NCBI GenBank assembly: GCA_030043335.1
Contig: JASHXX010000184.1
Location: forward strand, 1 to 6,072
Direction of reading: 5' to 3'
DNA length: 6,072 bases
DNA from: Xanthobacteraceae bacterium
GTDB lineage: Bacteria > Pseudomonadota > Alphaproteobacteria > Rhizobiales > Xanthobacteraceae
The position numbers were made by a program, and so were the translations under genes. Positions 1 through 3,629 of the stretch are shown here, one piece after another; the first letter of the stretch is position 1, and each line of letters opens with the position of its first letter. The notes beneath the pieces were generated by a model that made no database searches, was not told where the DNA came from, and worked only from the letters and a program-made list of their open reading frames with translations.

Positions 1-349
1 CGAGCTCGTCGGCGGCGGCCTCCGGCACCGCGGTCGGCAGCGCGGCGAAGGCGGCGAAGCGGTCGGGCCGGCGGGCGACGAGCGCATGCAGGCGGTCGTT
101 GACGCGGCGGGTCAGATCGACGGCGACGGCGGCGGGAAGCTTCTGCGTCGAGGGCGAGCCGTGCGAGAGCACCTGAATGTCGATGCCGGCCGCGTCCATC
201 TCCTTGAGGCGGATCCCCTCGAAGTCGCGCAACCGCGACGCGAGCTCGGCGGCGCGCACCGCCTCGGGGCCACTGAAGGTCTTGACCAGCTCGTCGTCCC
301 AGTAGTGCTCCTCGATGGCGATGACCGGGCAATGCGGCTTGCCGAACAT
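1..349 (-). CDS. Amidohydrolase-2 family protein, N-terminal part (cut by window edge)
   Basis: Translating the minus strand from the ATG at 349 gives 116 residues without a stop up to the window edge, so the C-terminal part is missing. The start reads MFGKPHCPVIAIEEHYW; the Glu-x-His type motif in IEEHY (residues 12-16) matches the first metal-ligand motif of PF04909 amidohydrolases (the group with aminocarboxymuconate-semialdehyde and gamma-resorcylate decarboxylases). The later stretches RLKEMDAAGIDIQVLS (47-62) and ARRPDRFAAFAALP (92-105) are also typical of that family. A purine-rich Shine-Dalgarno (GGGAGG, complement of 354-359) lies 4 nt before the ATG and supports the start. Family members are metal-dependent cytoplasmic hydrolases or decarboxylases acting on aromatic or related acids; the substrate cannot be told here. 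The gene lies 33 nt downstream of the HlyU-family gene on the same strand, so cotranscription is plausible. The family call is fairly safe; the reaction is not assigned. Confidence 0.85.
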   Translation of the reverse strand, partial: MFGKPHCPVIAIEEHYWDDELVKTFSGPEAVRAAELASRLRDFEGIRLKEMDAAGIDIQVLSHGSPSTQKLPAAVAVDLTRRVNDRLHALVARRPDRFAAFAALPTAVPEAAADEL

Positions 350-382
350 GGCTCCTCCCGCGTCGCTTTCCTGATCGGGGCG

Positions 383-664
383 CTACTGGAAAATCCGCTC
401 GCCCTGCAGGTCGATCATCTGCCGCGCCTTGGTCAGCGTGAAGCTCACGGCGTCATCGTAATTGGCGTAGGCGTCGGCGCGAATGAAGCGGTGCTCCTTG
501 CGCACGCCGCCGATCTCGCGCTCGATCACGCCGGCGGTCTGGTAGTGGCCTTCGTTCTTGAACGGCGCGGCGCGGATGATGAAGCCCTTGTACTCGACCG
601 GATCGCCGAGCCTGGCGGGCGCGGCCGCGGCGCGGCGGCCGAACAGCGCGCGGAGAAACGACAT
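383..664 (-). CDS. HlyU-family small protein
   Basis: This 93-residue protein begins MSFLRALFGRR. A further in-frame start lies at 706, but the ATG at 664 has a good Shine-Dalgarno (GGGAG, complement of 672-676) with 7 nt spacing and gives the usual family N-terminus. Conserved features seen are EYKGFIIRAAPF (24-35), YQTAGVIEREIGG (41-53), the basic VRKEHRFIRAD (54-64) and a C-terminal helix with DAVSFTLTKARQMID (71-85). These match the PF10115 family that databases call HlyU transcriptional regulators; family members in Rhizobiales are usually around this length. The name comes from Vibrio, and I see no helix-turn-helix in this sequence, so a DNA-binding role is uncertain; it is a small, cytoplasmic, mostly beta/alpha protein without signal peptide. 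It lies between LT1 (91-nt gap) and the amidohydrolase (33-nt gap), all on the minus strand, and is possibly cotranscribed with the latter. Confidence 0.85.
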   Translation of the reverse strand: MSFLRALFGRRAAAAPARLGDPVEYKGFIIRAAPFKNEGHYQTAGVIEREIGGVRKEHRFIRADAYANYDDAVSFTLTKARQMIDLQGERIFQ

Positions 665-682
665 CGCCGGGCTCCCGGGTTG

Positions 683-706
683 TTGCGAGGCCGATGGTAC
701 TCGCAA
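683..706. repeat. Perfect 7-bp inverted repeat upstream of the HlyU-family gene
   Basis: TTGCGAG at 683-689 and CTCGCAA at 700-706 are perfect inverted copies separated by 10 nt. The element lies 19-42 nt before the ATG at 664, so it could be an operator dyad or a leader hairpin. A second small dyad, CCGGG at 667-671 and CCCGG at 674-678, overlaps the Shine-Dalgarno complement at 672-676 and could partly sequester it. The sequence shows the symmetry only; function is inferred. Confidence 0.4.
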
Positions 707-755
707 GGCCGCGAATGTCGAGGCTCCGCCGAGCGGCCGCGGGCGCCGCGCGCGG

Positions 756-1184
756 TCAGATCGCGCCGCGCCGGTGCCGGCTCGTGTAATAGCCGCTGTT
801 GTAGAGCGCGATGGCGCGGGCCTCGTTGCCGCCGGCGGCGCGATAGGCGCCGGCGAGGTAGCGCACCGCGTAGGTCATGTTGGTGTCGGGATCGAGCAGG
901 CCGGCGGCGCTGCCGCGATAGCCGAGCGCACGCGCGGTGCCGAGCCTGATCTGCATCAGCCCGTAATTGCCGGCGCTCACCGCGCGGGCGTTGTAGCGGC
1001 TCTCGCGCATGATCACGCGGCGAACCAGCGAGACCGGCACGCCGTTGGCGCTGGCGTGCTGCGCGATCAGGGCGTCGAGCGAGCCGCCGGCTTCAGCGGC
1101 CGGCGCCGGGCGCTCAAGTGCGGCGAGAACTAAGGCGAGAACAAACATGAATGCGAGCAAACAACGAACCATCACGTTCAACAT
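756..1184 (-). CDS. Small exported lytic transglycosylase, SLT/GH23 type (LT1)
   Basis: Soluble lytic transglycosylases cut the MurNAc-GlcNAc bond of peptidoglycan in the periplasm, leaving 1,6-anhydroMurNAc. The 142-residue product starts MLNVMVRCLLAFMF, with a signal peptide (hydrophobic core about residues 8-22, likely cleavage near APAAEA at 27-32). The compact SLT domain follows at once: NGVPVSLVRRVIMRES (47-62) with catalytic Glu61, NYGLMQIRLGTA (73-84), NMTYAVRYLAGAYRAAGG (102-119) and a closing ALYNSGYY (126-133) resembling the AYNAG motif. The frame is open up to an ATG at 1295, but the ATG at 1184 gives a normal signal peptide and has a GGAG 11 nt upstream (complement of 1196-1199), so it is preferred. 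The mature domain is only about 110 residues, close to the minimal SLT fold. It is followed by the HlyU gene after 91 nt and is divergent from ridA. It is a clear paralogue of LT2 at 2237-3147 (78 of 93 residues identical in the core by hand count). Confidence 0.9.
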   Translation of the reverse strand: MLNVMVRCLLAFMFVLALVLAALERPAPAAEAGGSLDALIAQHASANGVPVSLVRRVIMRESRYNARAVSAGNYGLMQIRLGTARALGYRGSAAGLLDPDTNMTYAVRYLAGAYRAAGGNEARAIALYNSGYYTSRHRRGAI

Positions 1185-1205
1185 CGGCAATCTGTCTCCG
1201 CGTTC

Positions 1206-1233
1206 GGCGAAAGGTCTGGGGCGAAAGGTCTGG
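1206..1233. repeat. 14-bp perfect tandem repeat (2 copies) in the LT1/ridA divergent region
   Basis: GGCGAAAGGTCTGG occurs twice back to back at 1206-1219 and 1220-1233 with no mismatch; the flanking bases do not extend it. It lies 22 nt upstream of the LT1 start at 1184 and about 130 nt from the ridA start, in the only shared control region of these divergent genes. It could be a tandem binding site for a regulator, part of the LT1 leader, or a slippage duplication. The repeat is directly visible; its role is unknown. Confidence 0.7.
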
Positions 1234-1364
1234 CGCGCCGGCATGGCAAAACCGCGGCAGTCGATCAAGCGAGGCAACGGCTTATCGCACTTCATGGTTG
1301 ATGCGCGCGCGCCGATCGTGCGTTAATCTTTTGGTCCCGTTCAAGCCAATCTCGCGGAGTGATC

Positions 1365-1766
1365 ATGGCCGACATCAAGCTTCTCAACCCCGACAGCATG
1401 GGCAAGCCGATCGCGCCCTATTCGAACATCGCCCGCGTCAAGGCGTCGGAGTTCCTGTTCATCGCCGGCCAGGTCGGCGCCAATACCAGCGGCAAGGTGC
1501 CTGCCGATTTCGAGGGCCAGTGCGCGCAGGTGTTCGCCAATATCGGCGCCGCGCTCGCCTCGCAAGGCGCGGGCTTCGCCAACATCGTCGAGTTCACCAC
1601 CTATCTCGTGCATTCGCAGGACATCGCGAAATTCGCGCAATACCGCACCCGCGAATATCCGCGGCTGTTTCCCGCCGGGCACTATCCGACCAACACGCTC
1701 CTCATCGTCGATCGCCTGGTGCGCGAGGAATTTCTGATCGAGGTCAGCGCGGTCGCGGCGTTGTAG
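1365..1766 (+). CDS. RidA/YjgF/UK114-family protein, atypical (Arg missing)
   Basis: The 133-residue product has the RidA fold signature: an early PDSMGKPIAPYS (9-20), FLFIAGQVGAN (30-40), FEGQCAQVFANIGAALASQGAGFANIV split over 49-75, a YLVHSQDIAKF strand-helix (80-90) and a C-terminal FLIEVSAVAAL (123-133). A GTG at 1359 is in frame, but it overlaps the Shine-Dalgarno GGAG (1356-1359), which sits 5 nt before the ATG at 1365, so the ATG is the start. Canonical RidA proteins are cytoplasmic homotrimers that hydrolyse reactive enamines/imines made by PLP enzymes and use a conserved Arg (Arg105 in E. coli RidA). Here the matching segment reads HYPTNTLLIV (106-115) with Asn or Thr where that Arg belongs. 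Rid subgroups lacking this Arg are known and are not thought to be imine deaminases. Family is certain; the biochemical role is open. Confidence 0.93.
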   Translation: MADIKLLNPDSMGKPIAPYSNIARVKASEFLFIAGQVGANTSGKVPADFEGQCAQVFANIGAALASQGAGFANIVEFTTYLVHSQDIAKFAQYRTREYPRLFPAGHYPTNTLLIVDRLVREEFLIEVSAVAAL

Positions 1767-1782
1767 GCCCGCGCACGCGGGC
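1767..1782 (+). terminator. GC-rich hairpin directly after ridA stop
   Basis: GCCCGCG (1767-1773) and CGCGGGC (1776-1782) form a perfect inverted repeat, realistically a 6-bp stem with a 4-nt loop, starting at the last base region of the ridA stop codon. There is no T-run after it, so it is not a standard intrinsic terminator; it may protect the 3' end or assist termination. Confidence 0.35.
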
Positions 1783-1802
1783 GGCGGCGCGCGGCGCGGC
1801 GA

Positions 1803-1831
1803 TTGCCAAACCGGCGGCGCCTCATTATATA
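1803..1831 (+). promoter_or_regulatory. Likely sigma-70 type promoter for the 81-residue gene
   Basis: TTGCCA at 1803-1808 (5 of 6 to TTGACA) is followed by exactly 17 nt and TATATA at 1826-1831, an AT-rich hexamer standing out in very GC-rich DNA. The expected transcription start near 1838 would give a leader of about 107 nt before the ATG at 1945. It is the best promoter-like match I found in the window, but it is a sequence match only. Confidence 0.45.
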
Positions 1832-1864
1832 CCGCCCATCCGCGATTAAGCCTGCGTTGCGTCT

Positions 1865-1902
1865 CGCCGTCGAGCGCGGCGTCATATTGGCGCCGGCTTT
1901 TT
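1865..1902 (+). terminator. Alternative hairpins followed by T5: possible attenuator or ridA terminator
   Basis: CGCCG (1865-1869) can pair with CGGCG (1877-1881), and the same CGGCG can instead pair with CGCCG (1891-1895) across a 9-nt loop; the second hairpin is followed by GGC and five T residues (1898-1902). The arrangement has the form of a mutually exclusive antiterminator/terminator pair in the leader of the 81-residue gene. It could equally be a simple terminator for ridA read-through, or chance, since the stems are only 5 bp in GC-rich DNA. Confidence 0.3.
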
Positions 1903-1944
1903 CGTTTCTGTGCAGCGGCAACAATCAAGAACGCCGGTGGTGCC

Positions 1945-2190
1945 ATGCCGAGAAAGCCGGGACGCAATTCCGAATATGTGATGTTCGACGTCCTCTACGA
2001 GGACGGCACCCAGCGCTCGAACCGCCGGGTGCCGCGCGACCTCACCGGCGGCATCGACGGCGACAAGCCCGCACACGGCTTCCTGATCGAGCAGGACCGC
2101 GACATCGCCGAAAAATCCGGCAAGCCGGCGGCAAAGATCAAGAGCATCACCCGCACCGGAGCAAAGAAGAAGGTGCGGATCTATTCCTGA
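1945..2190 (+). CDS. Conserved-type hypothetical protein, 81 residues
   Basis: I do not recognise a named family. The protein is cytoplasmic in character, with no signal peptide or membrane segment. It starts MPRKPGRNSEYVMFDVLYED, continues with a basic segment QRSNRRVPRD (23-32) and GGIDGDKPAHGFLIEQDRDI (35-54), and ends in a Lys/Arg-rich tail AKIKSITRTGAKKKVRIYS (63-81). The alternating hydrophobic pattern in YVMFDVLYEDG suggests a beta hairpin at the N-terminus, and DRDIAEKSGKPAAKI suggests a helix. The composition and codon use are those of a real gene in this genome, and similar short proteins seem to occur in Bradyrhizobium relatives (from memory, not searched). The high net positive charge could suit nucleic-acid or ribosome contact, but this is only inference. 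The Shine-Dalgarno is weak (GGTGG at about 1936-1940). It is preceded by a plausible promoter and leader hairpins, and converges on LT2 with a 46-nt gap. Confidence 0.75.
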   Translation: MPRKPGRNSEYVMFDVLYEDGTQRSNRRVPRDLTGGIDGDKPAHGFLIEQDRDIAEKSGKPAAKIKSITRTGAKKKVRIYS

Positions 2191-2195
2191 TCGCC

Positions 2196-2219
2196 GCCGG
2201 CGGACCGCAGCCCGCCGGC
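2196..2219. terminator. Perfect 8-bp hairpin between convergent genes
   Basis: GCCGGCGG (2196-2203) and CCGCCGGC (2212-2219) are perfect inverted copies with an 8-nt loop. The hairpin sits in the 46-nt gap between the ends of the 81-residue gene (plus) and LT2 (minus), the place where a bidirectional terminator is expected. Neither side has a T-run, so termination would be Rho-assisted or the hairpin may act in 3' end stability. Confidence 0.45.
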
Positions 2220-2829
2220 AACATCTCGGCGCCATCTCATATCGACCGGCGCGGAATGTGACGCACCCGATAGCCGCCGCGCATGCCGTTCCGGCGCGGC
2301 TGGTCATCATTCCACAAATTCCAGCTCTGCGGCGCGTCGCCCGCCGGTGCGTCGTATGCATATTGCCGATAACGCTGCACCGGCGCCGCGTTGTAGCCGC
2401 GCGCATAGAGCGCGACGGCGCCGCTCTCATTGCCGTCGGCGGCGCGATAGGCGCCGGCGAGATAGCGCACGGCGTAGGTCATGTTGGTCGCCGGATCGAG
2501 GAGGCCCGCGGCGGAGCCGTTGTAGCCCATCGCCCGCGCGGTGCCGAGGCGGATCTGCATCAGCCCGTAATTGCCGCTGCTCACCGCGCGCGGATTATAC
2601 CCGCTCTCGCGCATGATCACGCGATGCACCAGCGAGACCGGCACGCCGTTGGCGCTTGCCGCTTGCGCGACGAGGCCTTCGAGCGCGCCGCGCCGGCCGG
2701 CTGGCCGGACGCATAGCCGTCGTCCTGCAACGGATATTGCCGCGCGTAGCGCTGCGGGTAGCGGCCGCTATAGCGGTCGGCATCCTCGCCGCGATACCGA
2801 TCCTGATATTGGGCGACCGGCGGGAAGCC

Positions 2830-2849
2830 ACTAAAGTTTTGTTGTTCCC
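2830..2849 (-). repeat. Dispersed 20-bp motif, copy 1 (inside LT2)
   Basis: On the minus strand this reads GGGAACA-N5-ACTTTAGT. The same motif with the same 5-nt spacing occurs on the plus strand at 3250-3269, with 16 of 20 bases identical and all four differences transitions. Here it is part of the LT2 coding sequence (linker, EQQNFSG). It may be chance or a small dispersed element. Confidence 0.3.
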
Positions 2850-2987
2850 GACGGCTGCGCGCCGCCCGCTGCGGCGGCTGCCATTGCGGCTCAGCCGGGC
2901 CGGATGCGGGAGCAGATCGCTCACCGGATGGAGCGCCGAACGCCCCGGACTGGGCCGCGTAGCGGCGCCGAGATCCGTTGTAGGACC

Positions 2988-3011
2988 GCGCGGCATAATG
3001 CGCGGCATAAT
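2988..3011. repeat. 12-bp tandem repeat coding HYAA-HYAA in LT2 linker
   Basis: GCGCGGCATAAT occurs twice in direct succession (2988-2999 and 3000-3011). On the minus strand it encodes a duplicated four-residue unit in the His-rich linker of LT2. Its length, a multiple of three, keeps the frame and fits linker growth by slippage. Confidence 0.7.
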
Positions 3012-3249
3012 GACGGTGCGCGGACGCTTGATGATGATGCCCGTAAACCGCGCGGGCGGCGGAATGATCCCGCGCCAGCGCCGGCTCAGCGAGCGCGGCG
3101 ATAGCAAGGAGGGCGAGGCTCAGATAACGCACGAGCGAATGCAACATCGGCTACTCCACGTTGCCCTCACCCATGCCCGGCCTTGTCGTGGCTGAATCCG
3201 GCTTGCATCGGACGATATGTTGAAGTCGGCGCGGCGATATGATGGCCGG

Positions 3250-3269
3250 GGGAACAGTGAGACTTTAGT
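3250..3269 (+). repeat. Dispersed 20-bp motif, copy 2 (upstream of LT2)
   Basis: This is GGGAACA-N5-ACTTTAGT on the plus strand, the partner of the minus-strand copy at 2830-2849, so the two form a long-range inverted pair about 400 nt apart. It lies about 100 nt upstream of the LT2 start. Function is unknown. Confidence 0.3.
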
Positions 3270-3382
3270 CGCGGCGACGCCTTGTGATCTCGTCCGCCGC
3301 CCGTCCGGCGCGCGGCCTGCAGTCCGTGCTTGCACCTTGGCCGGCACTACGACTCGACCACCAATTTCTCGGATTCGCAAAC

Positions 3383-3401
3383 GGCGTCTTCCTTCGACGC
3401 C
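3383..3401. other. Perfect 6-bp hairpin in the intergenic region
   Basis: GGCGTC (3383-3388) pairs with GACGCC (3396-3401) across a 7-nt loop (TTCCTTC). There is no T-run on either side, so it is not a typical terminator; it may be a leader or operator structure, or chance. Confidence 0.25.
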
Positions 3402-3495
3402 TTCCTCAAAAGGACACCGGGCGGCCCATTTACAGCCGCTTAACCGTGGCCACTGCATCCTCGCTTCGTAGCGTTGCGTGCTTAAGGGGAAGAAG

Positions 3496-3606
3496 ATGGG
3501 GACGATCAGACGAAGTTCGATGCTCTTTCGCCGATCAGGATTCGCCCGCCGGCTGCGGCCGGCCGCCGCGCCGCAGCGATTGCGGCTGACGCTCGCCCGA
3601 TATTAA
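3496..3606 (+). CDS. Possible small ORF, 36 residues, Arg-rich
   Basis: The ATG at 3496 is preceded by AGGGGA with 5 nt spacing, a better ribosome site than that of the downstream gene. The product begins MGTIRRSSMLFRRSGFARRL and ends LTLARY, with about ten arginines. It stops 23 nt before the Tlde1-like ATG at 3630, so it could be a leader peptide or upstream coupling ORF. The composition is also what random GC-rich DNA gives, and I recognise no family; treat as a candidate only. Confidence 0.25.
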   Translation: MGTIRRSSMLFRRSGFARRLRPAAAPQRLRLTLARY

Positions 3607-3629
3607 GCCGCCGTTTCGCGTAACCGCAC

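Larger units (their letters stand above)
2237..3147 (-). pseudogene. Lytic transglycosylase with linker (LT2), -1 frameshift between linker and SLT domain
   Basis: The minus-strand ATG at 3147 has a strong Shine-Dalgarno (GGAG, complement of 3154-3157, 6 nt spacing) and encodes a signal peptide, MLHSLVRYLSLALLAIAALA, with likely cleavage after PALA (residue 26). A His/Tyr/Arg/Gln-rich linker of about 125 residues follows, including a repeated HYAA and many RY pairs. This frame should enter an SLT domain but instead ends at 2617. The SLT domain lies in the frame one base back and stops at 2237: LEGLVAQAASANG (from 2683), VIMRESGYN with catalytic Glu at 2606-2608, NYGLMQIRLGTA, NMTYAVRYLAGAYRA, then a Tyr/Gln/Arg-rich tail. 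The domain frame is closed upstream by a TAG at 2768-2770, so the shift lies between 2767 and 2683, most likely 2684-2702 in a CCGGCCGGCGCGGC-type run. Adding one base would restore a protein of about 300 residues. I see no canonical slippery heptamer. Alternatives are a sequencing error or a true recent pseudogene; the intact reading frames on both sides favour error or a very recent event. Confidence 0.8.
3148..3629. other. Intergenic region between LT2 and the Tlde1-like gene
   Basis: This 482-nt stretch separates divergent genes. The LT2 Shine-Dalgarno is at its left end. The longer open frames in it (for example 3120-3458 minus and 3217-3471 plus) lack recognisable sequence, good starts or codon bias. 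Visible elements are the second copy of the dispersed motif at 3250-3269, a hairpin at 3383-3401 (GGCGTC, 7-nt loop, GACGCC) without a T-run, and a possible 36-residue ORF at 3496-3606. I found no tRNA or convincing promoter. The segment about 3340-3480 is less GC-rich than its surroundings, as expected for a control region. Confidence 0.6.

Noticed and set aside
86..949. Plus-strand open frame of 287 codons
   Set aside because: Antisense to the amidohydrolase, HlyU-family and LT1 genes; Arg/Ala-rich low-complexity translation with no family features.
1298..1328. TTGATG / TTAATC as ridA promoter
   Set aside because: The spacing is 19 nt and the -10 match is poor; a promoter should exist here but this one is not convincing.
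2595..3107. Third minus-strand open frame across LT2
   Set aside because: Arg/Pro-rich translation without signal peptide or SLT motifs; the other two frames account for the gene.
3120..3458. Minus-strand open frame of 112 codons in the intergenic region
   Set aside because: Overlaps the LT2 start, lacks a good ribosome site and resembles no family.
3340..3480. tRNA or small RNA gene in the intergenic stretch
   Set aside because: No cloverleaf could be built on either strand; only an isolated 6-bp hairpin was found.
3580..3606. TTGCGG / TATTAA as promoter for the Tlde1-like gene
   Set aside because: The spacing is only 15 nt and both hexamers are weak matches.
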